Below the pieces are notes generated by a model. That model did not search any database. It saw nothing but the letters and a program-made list of their open reading frames with translations, and was not told the DNA's origin. Position numbers and translations under genes: made by a program. Positions 26,228-34,556 of a stretch of DNA of 64,000 nt are shown one piece after another. Location of the stretch: assembly GCA_028710565.1 (NCBI GenBank), contig JAQTTV010000016.1, positions 1 to 64,000 of the forward strand, written 5' to 3'. This DNA is from Gallionella sp. (GTDB lineage: Bacteria; Pseudomonadota; Gammaproteobacteria; Burkholderiales; Gallionellaceae). The number at the start of each line of letters is the position of its first letter. Within the stretch, counting starts at the first letter, position 1.

Positions 26228-27715
26228 ATGTTGCAACCCATGACCGAAGCACAATTCAACGCACTTGCCGCACAAGGCTATAACCGCATTCCGCTGGTGT
26301 GTGAAACCTTTGCTGACCTAGACACCCCTTTATCGCTCTACCTCAAACTCGCCAATCGTCCGTTTTCCTATTTGTTGGAATCGGTGCAAGGCGGCGAACG
26401 TTTTGGGCGATATTCTTTTATTGGTTTGCCTGCGGATACGCACATCAGCGTGCGCGGCAAACTGGTCACCTTGACTGAAGGCACACAACAAACCGTGTGC
26501 GAAGTCGATAATCCGCTGGATTTTATCCACGACTATCAATCGCGTTTTCACGTCGCGCAATTGGACAATCTGCCGCGCTTTGTGGGTGGACTGGCGGGCT
26601 ATTTTGGCTACGACACCATCCGCTACATCGAGCCACGTTTAGCCGACACCCAAAAAATCGACACCATCGCCACGCCCGATATTTTGCTGATGCTGACCGA
26701 GCAACTGGCGGTGATTGACAATTTGAGCGGCAAACTCAGCTTTATCGTGTATGCCAATCCCGCCGAAGATGACGCTTATGCGTTAGCGCGTTCACGCTTG
26801 CGCGAACTGGTGGGCATGATGCGCTTACCTGTCGAAATCCCTTACGCGCCCGCTGTGCCGCATGTGGCAGCGACCTCGGAATTCGGCGAAGCCGCGTTCA
26901 AAGCCGCCGTGGAAAAAGCCAAGCAATACATTTTTGACGGCGACATCATGCAGGTGGTATTGGCGCAGCGCATGAGTTCGCCTTTCCCTGCCCAACCCTT
27001 GTCGCTTTACCGCGCTTTGCGCAGCGTCAATCCTTCGCCGTATATGTTTTATTACCACATGGGCGATCACCACGTCGTCGGTGCGTCGCCTGAAATTTTG
27101 GTGCGACTGGAAAACAACGCCGTCACGGTGCGCCCCATCGCGGGCACACGCCCACGCGGCAAAACCCCAGCGCAAGATGCCGCACTTGCCGTGGAATTAT
27201 TGGCAGACCCTAAAGAATTGGCCGAGCACTTGATGCTGATAGACTTGGGGCGCAACGACATCGGGCGCGTGGCGCAAAACGGCACGGTTAAACTCACCGA
27301 AAAAATGATTATCGAACGCTATTCCCACGTCATGCACATCGTGTCCAACGTCGAAGCGCGCTTGAAATCAGGGCTGAGTGCGATGGACGTACTCAAAGCC
27401 ACCTTCCCCGCAGGCACGGTCAGCGGTGCGGCAAAAGTGCGCGCCATGGAAATCATCGACGAACTCGAACCCAGCAAACGCGGTATCTACGCGGGCGCGG
27501 TGGGCTATTTGGGTTTCAACGGCGACATGGACTTAGCCATCGCCCTGCGCACCGCCGTGGTCAAAGACCAGATGCTCTACGCCCAAGCGGGTGCGGGCAT
27601 CGTCGCCGATTCCAACCCCGACAGCGAATGGACAGAAACCCTGAACAAAGCGCGGGCGGTGTTGTATGCGGCGGAAATGGTGTTGGACGGATTGGATCAG
27701 CAAGGGCATCGCTAG
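26228..27715 (+). CDS. trpE: Anthranilate synthase component I (TrpE)
   Basis: Large subunit converting chorismate to anthranilate using ammonia from the TrpG glutaminase; first step of tryptophan synthesis. The 495-residue protein has the N-terminal Trp-binding region ([18 protein letters not shown]) and the chorismate-binding core: [58 protein letters not shown] and [23 protein letters not shown] lies upstream of the ATG. trpG does not follow; the next gene is a ParA-like ATPase in a repeat-flanked segment. Confidence 0.97.
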   Translation: MLQPMTEAQFNALAAQGYNRIPLVCETFADLDTPLSLYLKLANRPFSYLLESVQGGERFGRYSFIGLPADTHISVRGKLVTLTEGTQQTVCEVDNPLDFIHDYQSRFHVAQLDNLPRFVGGLAGYFGYDTIRYIEPRLADTQKIDTIATPDILLMLTEQLAVIDNLSGKLSFIVYANPAEDDAYALARSRLRELVGMMRLPVEIPYAPAVPHVAATSEFGEAAFKAAVEKAKQYIFDGDIMQVVLAQRMSSPFPAQPLSLYRALRSVNPSPYMFYYHMGDHHVVGASPEILVRLENNAVTVRPIAGTRPRGKTPAQDAALAVELLADPKELAEHLMLIDLGRNDIGRVAQNGTVKLTEKMIIERYSHVMHIVSNVEARLKSGLSAMDVLKATFPAGTVSGAAKVRAMEIIDELEPSKRGIYAGAVGYLGFNGDMDLAIALRTAVVKDQMLYAQAGAGIVADSNPDSEWTETLNKARAVLYAAEMVLDGLDQQGHR

Positions 27716-27764
27716 TTTTGGTTTCAATGGCGGTAATGGTTAAGCTGGCAACCTGTCAGCAAGG

Positions 27765-27797
27765 TTGGGTTGAGGTACGAAGCCCAACGTTTACCGC
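27765..27797 (+). repeat. 33-bp direct repeat, left copy
   Basis: A 33-base sequence beginning TTGGGTTGAGGTACGAAGCC and ending ACGTTTACCGC, identical to 29331-29363. The two copies bracket the parA-like gene and its partner, suggesting that the segment entered, or could leave, by recombination at this repeat. Confidence 0.85.
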
Positions 27798-27833
27798 AAT
27801 TTAGTAATTTCATCAATAATTAAGGAGATTCAA

Positions 27834-28775
27834 GTGCCAAAAGTTGTTAGCATGATCAATTGGAAGGGGGGGGTCGGGAAGACCACTATGACACTGCATC
27901 TTGCTGCTGGACTCGCAACCCGCCATAACAAGCGAGTGCTGTTAATTGACTTGGATGCACAATGCAATTTGTCATTTCTTGCTATAGGTGCAAGTTCATA
28001 CATTACACATGCGTACAATAACAATGGCTCAACGCTCAAGAATGTTTTTGATAACTACTTCGCCCATGCCCCTACGACAGCAGCTAGCATCATTCTTCAG
28101 AGACAGGTAAGAGCCAGAGCTGGGAAAATATACACACAGGTTGGCATAATTCTCTCTCACCAAGAACTCACCCTACTTGATATGAAGCTAGCACGTGAGA
28201 AGCGTTCGGGTCGAGACCATCGTGAGGAAACAAAATTCGAGATTGAGAAGCTTTCGGTTATAAAAGCGATCATTGATGAAGTGGCTAACGATTACGATTA
28301 TGTCTTACTTGACTGCCCACCAAATGTCAATTTAGTCACGCAAAATGCGTTTTTTGCGAGCGACTATTACGTCGTGCCTGCTATTCCAGACTTTCTCTCT
28401 ACGGTAGGCATTTCGTTGATCAAAAAATACATGGATCAATTTAATTTGGACTACACCTCCATGTGGTCTTATGCAGGCCTCCCTGGCTCTTATGTCAATA
28501 CAAAATTCGGGGGCATTGTATTCAACATGGTCGATGAGTACGGCGGCGGTCCAAAGGAAGGACACCGCCAGATGATTCAGTCGACCATCAATCAGCAAGG
28601 TGCAAATGCAGTATTTGCTAATTATGTTACTGATGGTGACGGTATTTCGGCTGCTGCACAAATGAATTTGCCAGTATTTGCTTACAGTGACCTGCCTCGT
28701 GCTCATCAAAATGCTATGAAGCAGGCCGAGTATATGGGGAAAGTAGTTGACGAATTTGTCACGCGCATTATCTAA
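27834..28775 (+). CDS. ParA-family AAA ATPase
   Basis: A 313-residue deviant-Walker ATPase of the ParA/Soj/MinD class. GTG start after AAGGAG. The P-loop is NWKGGVGKTTMTLH, followed by LLIDLDAQCNLSF (switch/A') and YVLLDCPPNVNLVT (Walker B). A 60-residue Lys/Arg-rich insertion after the first Asp motif is unusual for chromosomal Soj. It is not next to parB or the origin; its partner is the 134-aa protein 11 bases downstream. The P-loop is encoded across a run of eight G. Likely plasmid- or island-derived; it may position or partition something other than the chromosome. Confidence 0.85.
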   Translation: MPKVVSMINWKGGVGKTTMTLHLAAGLATRHNKRVLLIDLDAQCNLSFLAIGASSYITHAYNNNGSTLKNVFDNYFAHAPTTAASIILQRQVRARAGKIYTQVGIILSHQELTLLDMKLAREKRSGRDHREETKFEIEKLSVIKAIIDEVANDYDYVLLDCPPNVNLVTQNAFFASDYYVVPAIPDFLSTVGISLIKKYMDQFNLDYTSMWSYAGLPGSYVNTKFGGIVFNMVDEYGGGPKEGHRQMIQSTINQQGANAVFANYVTDGDGISAAAQMNLPVFAYSDLPRAHQNAMKQAEYMGKVVDEFVTRII

Positions 28776-28786
28776 AACCAAACAAT

Positions 28787-29191
28787 ATGAAAACACATGA
28801 ACTTGCGGAACGACTTGAATCATTTGCCAAGCTACTTCGATCATTCCCTGATACTGAAATTGATACAGTCCTATCCACCCTCCTTGGTACATCGACTGGC
28901 GCGCACACCAAGCCGTCAAAAAACTCGTCTCGCTTAGCCTCTCCGTTACCTGATGGGGTGGAATCTAGTCTCGCGAAGATGTCGTCTGTAGAGATAGAGC
29001 ATTACCTCAATTCGGGCATCGGGGCTGAGCCATTTACTACCGCTCGCCTTATGGAGCTTGCGGAGCGGCTAGGTATATCGGCTTCAAAGCGTCAGAGCCG
29101 CAGCGCGCTAGTCAATTTAATTACTAGGCACTTCGAGGCAAACCAAATGGATTCGATGATTCGTGCGGCACGCAAGGATGAGAGTTCATAG
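28787..29191 (+). CDS. Hypothetical partner of the ParA-like ATPase, with a Rho_N/SAP-like helical region
   Basis: A 134-residue protein 11 bases downstream of the ParA-like gene. An N-terminal helical part (HELAERLESFAKLLRSFPDT) is followed by a Ser/Pro-rich linker. A C-terminal segment, LMELAERLGISASKRQSRSA then LVNLITRHFEANQ, resembles Rho N-terminal or SAP-like nucleic-acid-binding helices. ParA partners are commonly small DNA-binding or cargo proteins, so a DNA- or cargo-adaptor role is plausible. I do not recognise the family. Confidence 0.65.
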   Translation: MKTHELAERLESFAKLLRSFPDTEIDTVLSTLLGTSTGAHTKPSKNSSRLASPLPDGVESSLAKMSSVEIEHYLNSGIGAEPFTTARLMELAERLGISASKRQSRSALVNLITRHFEANQMDSMIRAARKDESS

Positions 29192-29195
29192 CCAA

Positions 29196-29294
29196 GTAGG
29201 GTGCGCCATGCGCACCATTTATGCCGCGTACCCCATGAAAAAATCATTTAATTTCAATGTGATGTGAATTTATGGTGCGCACGACACACCCTAC
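29196..29294. repeat. Palindromic MITE-like repeat downstream of the ParA cassette
   Basis: The arms GTAGGGTGCGCCATGCGCACC (from 29196) and GGTGCGCACGACACACCCTAC (to 29294) are imperfect complements 23 bases long, separated by about 53 AT-rich bases. The repeat begins four bases after the stop of the small partner gene. The rest of the gap to 29493 holds only further repeats and the regB promoter region. Confidence 0.8.
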
Positions 29295-29325
29295 GTTCAT
29301 TAGTTGGATATGCGCAAGGCAGCTC

Positions 29326-29404
29326 GTAGCTTGGGTTGAGGTACGAAGCCCAACGTTTACCGCGTGAATTTGTTGGGTGCAGCTTGCGCTCAACCCAATC
29401 TACG
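29326..29404 (+). repeat. 33-bp direct repeat, right copy, inside a palindromic unit
   Basis: Positions 29331-29363 repeat 27765-27797 exactly. This copy sits in a larger palindrome with arms GTAGCTTGGGTTGAG (29326-29340) and CTCAACCCAATCTAC (29388-29402), so it looks like the complete dispersed element while the left copy is only half of one. Confidence 0.8.
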
Positions 29405-29493
29405 AATAAATTCTTACCCACGGTCAAAATGAGCATTGCAGGTGCGACAATTTGTCGCACCTTGTCATTTAGCCCAGCGTTTACAATGGCGCG

Positions 29494-30738
29494 ATGAATA
29501 TGCTTTCTTCTCTTCCTGGTCACGCCCAACTCCGCCGCTTGGTGATTTTGCGCAGTATGGCGATCGTGGCGCAATTGCTGACGCTGGCAGCCGTTTGGCG
29601 CATGTTGCAAATCGAGCTGGATTGGCAGCCTATGCTGATGACCATCGTCGTATTGACCGTGATGAATGCGCTGACCACCGCACGGTTGCGCAGCACCAAA
29701 CCCGTTTCTAATCCCGAACTGTTCGCGCAACTTTGCGTGGATGTGATCGCCTTGACCGTCTTGCTTTACTACGGCGGCGGCTCGACCAATCCTTTTATCT
29801 CCTTGTTTTTATTGCCCTTGGTCATTGCCGCTGCAACTTTACCGCAACGCTATACGTGGGGCATGGCGGTGTTGACCGTGGTCAGTTACAGCGCGCTGAT
29901 GGTGTATTTCATTCCGCTGCCCCATATTCATCACGACTTTAACGAGGATACTGCCTTTAACACCCATGTCATGGGCATGTGGCTGGGCTTTGTGATTAGC
30001 GCGGTGGTAGTGGCGTATTTTGTGGTGCAAATGGCGCAAGCCGTGCGTCAACGGGATGAGTTGCTGGCGCGGGTGCGCGAAGAAATTTTGCGCAATGAAC
30101 GGATCGTCGCACTCGGCACACAGGCCGCCAGTGCCGCGCACGAAATGGGCACGCCGTTATCGACCATGGCGGTGGTAATCGGCGAGTTGCAGCAGGATCG
30201 TAGCGATTGGGAGGACAACCTCACTATCCTCAATGAGCAAGTGCGCGGTTGCAAGCGTATCCTCGACAAAATTCTTGCCAATGCACAAGGCAATGGCACA
30301 AGCACTTTGCAAACCGCCGACCAACTGATGCGCGATGTGTTGGATGAATGGCAATTGCTGCGCCCAACGGCACAATATCATTTTCAAAATGCGAGTGCGG
30401 GCGACACCGACAAAATGCTCAATGTGGATATGACCTTGCGCGCCGCGCTGATGAATCTGCTCAACAATGCCGCCGATGCCAGTCCCCTGCCGATTAGTAT
30501 CTGGCCTAGCTGGGATAACGATTTGTTTACCTTGGAGATACTGGATTTTGGGGCGGGACTGAGTGAAGACGCGGTACTCAAGGCAGGTTCTGCGTTCTTT
30601 ACCACCAAAACCGAAGGACGCGGATTAGGGCTGATGCTTGCCAATGCCACGATAGAGCGTTTGGGTGGCACCGTGCGCTTGTTTAATCGTTTGGGCGGTG
30701 GCGCAACTACGGAATTGACTTTGCCACGGGCGAAGTGA
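29494..30738 (+). CDS. regB: RegB/PrrB-type redox sensor histidine kinase
   Basis: Membrane sensor kinase of the RegBA/PrrBA/ActSR family, which links respiratory-chain redox state to expression of carbon fixation, respiration and related genes. The 414-residue protein has about six hydrophobic segments in the first 190 residues, including the quinone-site-like GGGSTNPF (between the third and fourth). The H-box follows with H216 in AAHEMGTPL, a RegB-specific form, then NLLNNAADAS and GRGLGLMLANATIERLGG. The cognate regulator lies 294 bases downstream beyond a palindromic repeat. Confidence 0.93.
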   Translation: MNMLSSLPGHAQLRRLVILRSMAIVAQLLTLAAVWRMLQIELDWQPMLMTIVVLTVMNALTTARLRSTKPVSNPELFAQLCVDVIALTVLLYYGGGSTNPFISLFLLPLVIAAATLPQRYTWGMAVLTVVSYSALMVYFIPLPHIHHDFNEDTAFNTHVMGMWLGFVISAVVVAYFVVQMAQAVRQRDELLARVREEILRNERIVALGTQAASAAHEMGTPLSTMAVVIGELQQDRSDWEDNLTILNEQVRGCKRILDKILANAQGNGTSTLQTADQLMRDVLDEWQLLRPTAQYHFQNASAGDTDKMLNVDMTLRAALMNLLNNAADASPLPISIWPSWDNDLFTLEILDFGAGLSEDAVLKAGSAFFTTKTEGRGLGLMLANATIERLGGTVRLFNRLGGGATTELTLPRAK

Positions 30739-30812
30739 CGTGCTGCTTCGCAGCTTGGTGAAAGGTGCGAAGCAGCAATTCTCAATTCAAAAATTCATAT
30801 ACCCACCCCGCC

Positions 30813-30934
30813 CGTCATACCGACGAAAGTCGGTATCCAGACGTTTAAATGAGCCTCGCGTAGCGAGACTGCATCTATTTTGTTCGCTACGCGGGTTGTT
30901 TTTTAGCTGGATACCGACTTTCGTCGGTATGACG
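30813..30934. repeat. Repeat with perfect 28-bp terminal inverted arms between regB and regA
   Basis: Positions 30813-30840 and 30907-30934 are perfect reverse complements (outer end CGTCATACCGACGAAAGTCG), each with a nested palindrome ACCGACNNNNGTCGGT. An inner pair, CTCGCGTAGCGAG and TTCGCTACGCG, occupies the middle. The form matches the widespread GTCATxCCnnCGAAAGnnGGxATCCAG repeat of proteobacteria. It probably folds strongly in the regB-regA mRNA. Confidence 0.88.
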
Positions 30935-31032
30935 ATGATAAGGTGTTTTTGGATTGAAAATTGCTGGTGTGGGCGTGAGGCGGTTTGTTTCACTATTCAC
31001 CTTTCACTTTTCACATTTTTGAGTATCAAACT

Positions 31033-31584
31033 ATGAGTGAATTATCTTGTGAAGAATCCGCCAGCCTGTTGTTGGTTGATGATGACTTAACTTTTTGCAA
31101 AGTGCTGAAAACCGCCTTGACCAAGCGCGGGTTTTGCGTGACGGTGGCGCACAGCGTGGAGCAAGCCATTCCCATGGCAACCGCCAATCCTCCCGAATAT
31201 GCGGTGGTGGATTTGAAAATGGGTGGCGCGCCAGGGTTGGTGTTGGTCGAAACTTTACATGCGCTTGATCCCAATACCCGCATCGTCGTGCTCACAGGCT
31301 ACGCCAGCATTGCCACCGCCGTCGAAGCGATTAAGCTGGGCGCAACGCAATATCTCGCCAAACCCGCCAACACCAACGAAATTGTCGCCGCCTTTGCGCA
31401 CGCGGCGGATAGCCAAGCTCCGCTTAAAGAACTGCCCACCCACATTGGCAATCTGGAATGGGAACATATCCAACAGGTGCTGCGCACCCACGACGGCAAT
31501 ATCTCCGCCACCGCCCGCGCCCTCAATATGCACCGCCGCACCTTGCAACGTAAACTCAATAAGCTGCCTGTTCGGGGAGAATAA
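31033..31584 (+). CDS. regA: RegA/PrrA-type response regulator
   Basis: Response regulator paired with RegB. ATG 31033 gives 183 residues (MSELSCEESASLLLVDDDLT); an earlier start would only add residues from the repeat-rich gap. The receiver domain has the DDD pocket (16-18), D60 (YAVVDLKMGG) and the Lys in YLAKPAN. The C-terminal Fis-like HTH (NISATARALNMHRRTLQRKL) is the almost invariant RegA DNA-binding helix. A proline-containing linker, KELPTHIGNLEWEHIQ, precedes it, as in the family. Confidence 0.95.
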   Translation: MSELSCEESASLLLVDDDLTFCKVLKTALTKRGFCVTVAHSVEQAIPMATANPPEYAVVDLKMGGAPGLVLVETLHALDPNTRIVVLTGYASIATAVEAIKLGATQYLAKPANTNEIVAAFAHAADSQAPLKELPTHIGNLEWEHIQQVLRTHDGNISATARALNMHRRTLQRKLNKLPVRGE

Positions 31585-31607
31585 GCATCGTCTGCTCGGC
31601 TTATTAG

Positions 31608-31895
31608 CATAGGTATCTACACAACTTTCAATCATTTTGGAATAAGGATGTATTAAACTTTTCATTCAAAAACAACAATATCCGAATATCTTGATTTGAA
31701 CCTAGATTCCCCTCGCCCACTTGTGGGAGAGGGGCAGGGGGAGAGGGTGCGCCGAAGGCGCGAATTACATCCAAATAAGTGCGCGTGCAACGCGTCCCTA
31801 CAAATATGAAACATATTGTTTTTAAATGAAATTCTACCCCCACCCTAACCCTCCCCCTGCTAGGGGGAGGGAACAAAGCTGTGTAGATAGTTATG
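31608..31895. mobile_element. MITE-like element with 21-bp imperfect inverted termini
   Basis: The left terminus CATAGGTATCTACACAACTTT (31608-31628) and right terminus 31875-31895 are reverse complements at about 16-18 of 21 positions. No ORF inside looks coding. The interior carries CCCCTCGCCCACTTGTGGGAG and CCCTCCCCCTGCTAGGGGG palindromes shared with repeats at 14.07 kb, 20.05 kb and 46.25 kb. The left terminus also occurs, inverted, at the start of kdpE. The remaining bases to 32033 hold no gene. Confidence 0.75.
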
Positions 31896-32033
31896 GCTTA
31901 TTCGTCATACCAACCTATGCGATTTGCACGAAAGCGACTTTTCACACCTCACTCCTGATAAAATTGCGCCCTCTTTATGTATTATCAAACCTGATAAAAA
32001 AGCTTCATTCATCAGGATAGAACATCCACCACC

Positions 32034-33086
32034 ATGTTTCCTTTTCCCCCAGCCCGCTTACGTACTTTGTTAGCGATAGGCTATGCCTTGTTTATTGTGT
32101 ACGCCAGTTTGTCACCATTTTCGGGCTGGCGTGAGCAGGGTATTGTCTTTGTCGATGTGCTGCGCTTGTCCCTCAACGCGCCTTACACCCTGTTTGATGT
32201 GGTACTCAATTTTTTATCCTATATTCCTTTTGGGTTGCTGGTCGGGCTCACCTTCCGGGCGCGTCATTCTGCCATCATCACTGCTTTATGGGCGGTAGTG
32301 CTCGGCATCCTGTTATCCGCCAGCATGGAATATCTGCAAATGTATTTGCCACGGCGCACCAGCTCGAACTTGGATTTACTGATGAATAGCGTAGGCATGG
32401 CGTTTGGCGCAGTCTTGGCGGTCAGTATCACCTCGTGGACCAGTTGGTTTGCACACTTAACCCACTGGCGAAATCATCTATTTCATCCCGAAAAAGAAAT
32501 GGATTTTGGACTGGCGTTACTGGCACTGTGGATGTTTGGGCAGATCAATCCCGCTTTACCGATGTTGGGAAATTTGTTTATCCACGAAACGACTCGTCAA
32601 CCTTTTGTGGCAAGCCTTCCCACCCCCTTTAATGGCTGGGAAAGCCTGACTGTCATGCTGAATTTACTGATGCTAGGCGCATTGCTTATCACCTTGCTGC
32701 GGATTCCGCGTCATATTGGCAATACCTTGTTGGTCGTGCTAGGAGGAGTCGCACTGGTCAAATTTACCATTGCCGCCATACTCTTAAAATCCTCCGCCCT
32801 ACTCCTGTGGATTAACAGTGAAGCGATGTTAGGCATTGCGTCTGGCATGGTGCTGCTGTTAATCGCCGTGCGCCTGCCCCGCCGCCAACTGATTTATCTC
32901 GGCGCGGCGATGACCTTGGGCTACTTCACCTTGGTGAATCTGGATACTTCCCACAACTCACCCGCAATGGGCATGGCAGTTTACCAATGGAATCAAGGGC
33001 ATTTGCGTAATTACAACGGGTTAGCACAAACGATTTCACTGATATTCCCTGTGCTCTTGCTATTTCATTTGTGGCGAGTGCGCTAA
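32034..33086 (+). CDS. VanZ-family membrane protein
   Basis: A 350-residue integral membrane protein with about nine hydrophobic segments. The N-terminal 120 residues match the VanZ-like domain: YALFIVYASLSPFSGWR, then DVVLNFLSYIPFGLLVGLTF, and SASMEYLQMYLPRRTSSNLD, where the conserved Glu-x-x-Gln and Arg-x-x-x-x-x-Asp lie. VanZ of Enterococcus raises teicoplanin resistance by an unknown route; most chromosomal homologues have no proven role. The C-terminal half is a further set of helices without a family I can name. It precedes a 2Fe-2S protein after 34 bases. Confidence 0.85.
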   Translation: MFPFPPARLRTLLAIGYALFIVYASLSPFSGWREQGIVFVDVLRLSLNAPYTLFDVVLNFLSYIPFGLLVGLTFRARHSAIITALWAVVLGILLSASMEYLQMYLPRRTSSNLDLLMNSVGMAFGAVLAVSITSWTSWFAHLTHWRNHLFHPEKEMDFGLALLALWMFGQINPALPMLGNLFIHETTRQPFVASLPTPFNGWESLTVMLNLLMLGALLITLLRIPRHIGNTLLVVLGGVALVKFTIAAILLKSSALLLWINSEAMLGIASGMVLLLIAVRLPRRQLIYLGAAMTLGYFTLVNLDTSHNSPAMGMAVYQWNQGHLRNYNGLAQTISLIFPVLLLFHLWRVR

Positions 33087-33120
33087 ATACCCTACTCGAC
33101 TTATTTTTCAGGAGAACAAG

Positions 33121-33432
33121 ATGGCATTTTTCGACAAACATGTTTTTTTCTGTACCAACCAACGTGAGACAGGGGAGACCTGCTGCCAACAACATGGCGC
33201 GCAAAAAATGCGTGATTACGTGAAGGACAAGGTCAAGCAATTAGGCTTGGACAGCACCGACAACCGCATTCGTATCAACTCAGCGGGATGCTTAGGGCGT
33301 TGCGACGATGGTCCCGTGTTGGTGGTCTATCCAGAAGGGACGTGGTACACCTATATCGACGAAAGCGATTTAGACGACATCATCAGCGAACATTTACAAC
33401 ACGGGCGCGTGGTTGAACGCTTGAAAATTTAA
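33121..33432 (+). CDS. 2Fe-2S thioredoxin-like ferredoxin
   Basis: A 103-residue protein of the (2Fe-2S) ferredoxin-like group with a thioredoxin fold. It starts MAFFDKHVFFCTNQRETGET, with the first Cys pair at C11 and C21/C22. The second pair is in SAGCLGRCDDGPVLVVYPEG (CxxxC). This spacing matches Azotobacter FeSII-type/Aquifex-type ferredoxins and NuoE-like domains. AGGAGAA precedes the ATG. Its stop codon overlaps the ATG of the downstream hydrolase by one base. The electron-transfer partner is unknown. Confidence 0.88.
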   Translation: MAFFDKHVFFCTNQRETGETCCQQHGAQKMRDYVKDKVKQLGLDSTDNRIRINSAGCLGRCDDGPVLVVYPEGTWYTYIDESDLDDIISEHLQHGRVVERLKI

Positions 33433-34037
33433 TGGCGACGCAGCGCAAAGTATTCTTCACTGGCTTGGCGGGACAGTTGCAAGGCATGGTACATCTGCCC
33501 GACAGTGATCCAGTGGGCATCGCCGTCATCGCCCATCCTTTGCCCACCGAGGGCGGCACAATGGAAAACAAAATTGTCACCACACTGGCGAGCACCTTAG
33601 TCGGCTTGGGCTATGCCACCCTGCGCTTTAATTTTCGGGGCGTAGGACTTAGTGAAGGCAGTTATGACGAGGGCAATGGCGAAGTTCAAGATGTGCAAGC
33701 GGGGTGTGAACTGATGCGGCAGGAGTTTGGTGAGCTGCCGTTGGTCGCGGCAGGATTTTCATTTGGCGGCTATGTGCAAGCCCGTGCGGCGCAACACACC
33801 CGCCCGACACAGATGATACTGATCGCCCCAGCGGTAGGACGATTTGCCATGCCCACCGTCCCCGCCAATACGCTGATTGTGCACGGAGATCGCGATGAAG
33901 TTGTACCACTGGCGGATTTGTTAGCGTGGGCGCGCCCGCAGCAATTAGCGATTACCGTGCTGTCAGGCGCAGAACACTTTTTTCACCGCCGCCTCAGGCA
34001 GCTACATGATGTCGTCCATAAGCATCTAATGTTATGA
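33432..34037 (+). CDS. Alpha/beta hydrolase
   Basis: A 201-residue serine hydrolase with the full triad: nucleophile S110 in AGFSFGG, acid D155 in VHGDRDEVVPL and H182 in LSGAEHFFHRRL. The oxyanion segment HPLPTEGGTMENKIV and RFNFRGVGLSEGSYD place it in the dienelactone-hydrolase-like/CocE-NonD small hydrolase group common in proteobacteria. It is translationally coupled to the 2Fe-2S protein. Substrate unknown. Confidence 0.85.
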   Translation: MATQRKVFFTGLAGQLQGMVHLPDSDPVGIAVIAHPLPTEGGTMENKIVTTLASTLVGLGYATLRFNFRGVGLSEGSYDEGNGEVQDVQAGCELMRQEFGELPLVAAGFSFGGYVQARAAQHTRPTQMILIAPAVGRFAMPTVPANTLIVHGDRDEVVPLADLLAWARPQQLAITVLSGAEHFFHRRLRQLHDVVHKHLML

Positions 34038-34078
34038 TGCGCCTGCATTTTTTAATCCGATACACCTAAGGAATCACT

Positions 34079-34489
34079 ATGTTGTGGGTAAAAGCTTTCC
34101 ATATTATTTTTGTCGTCAGCTGGTTCGCAGGGCTGTTTTATTTGCCACGTATTTTTGTGAATCACGCCATGGCAACTGAACCTGCTGAAATCGCCAGACT
34201 CAAGCTGATGGAAGGCAAGCTCTATCGCTTCGTCACCCCAATCGCAGGCTTGGCGTTAATAACGGGCTTGTGGCTATGGTTCGGATTTGGTTTCGCAGGC
34301 GGGTGGTTGCACGCCAAACTGGCATTGGTCGCGTTTCTGGTGGTCTATCATTTTTATTGCGGCAAGCTGGTGACGCGTTTTGCTCATGACGAAAACGTGC
34401 GTAATCATGTTTTTTACCGCTTCTTTAATGAAATTCCCGTACTGATCCTCACCGCCGTGGTGATTTTGGTCACGGTTAAACCTTTCTAG
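34079..34489 (+). CDS. hemJ: Protoporphyrinogen IX oxidase HemJ
   Basis: Membrane protein that oxidises protoporphyrinogen IX to protoporphyrin IX in haem synthesis where HemG and HemY are absent. The 136-residue protein has four helices, with the conserved His in the first (WVKAFHIIFVVSWFAGLFYL, H8) and the second motif GGWLHAKLALV. Both belong to the HemJ/UPF0093 family. It stands between the hydrolase and gshA on the plus strand. Confidence 0.92.
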   Translation: MLWVKAFHIIFVVSWFAGLFYLPRIFVNHAMATEPAEIARLKLMEGKLYRFVTPIAGLALITGLWLWFGFGFAGGWLHAKLALVAFLVVYHFYCGKLVTRFAHDENVRNHVFYRFFNEIPVLILTAVVILVTVKPF

Positions 34490-34556
34490 TTTCACATCGC
34501 TTTATCGCAGCGCGATGCGTTACAATGCCGCTCATATAATTTCTTGATCTCACACG

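Noticed and set aside
28787..29191. ParB-like centromere-binding protein downstream of parA
   Set aside because: No ParB N-terminal nuclease-like motif or HTH is visible; only a Rho_N/SAP-like helical end.
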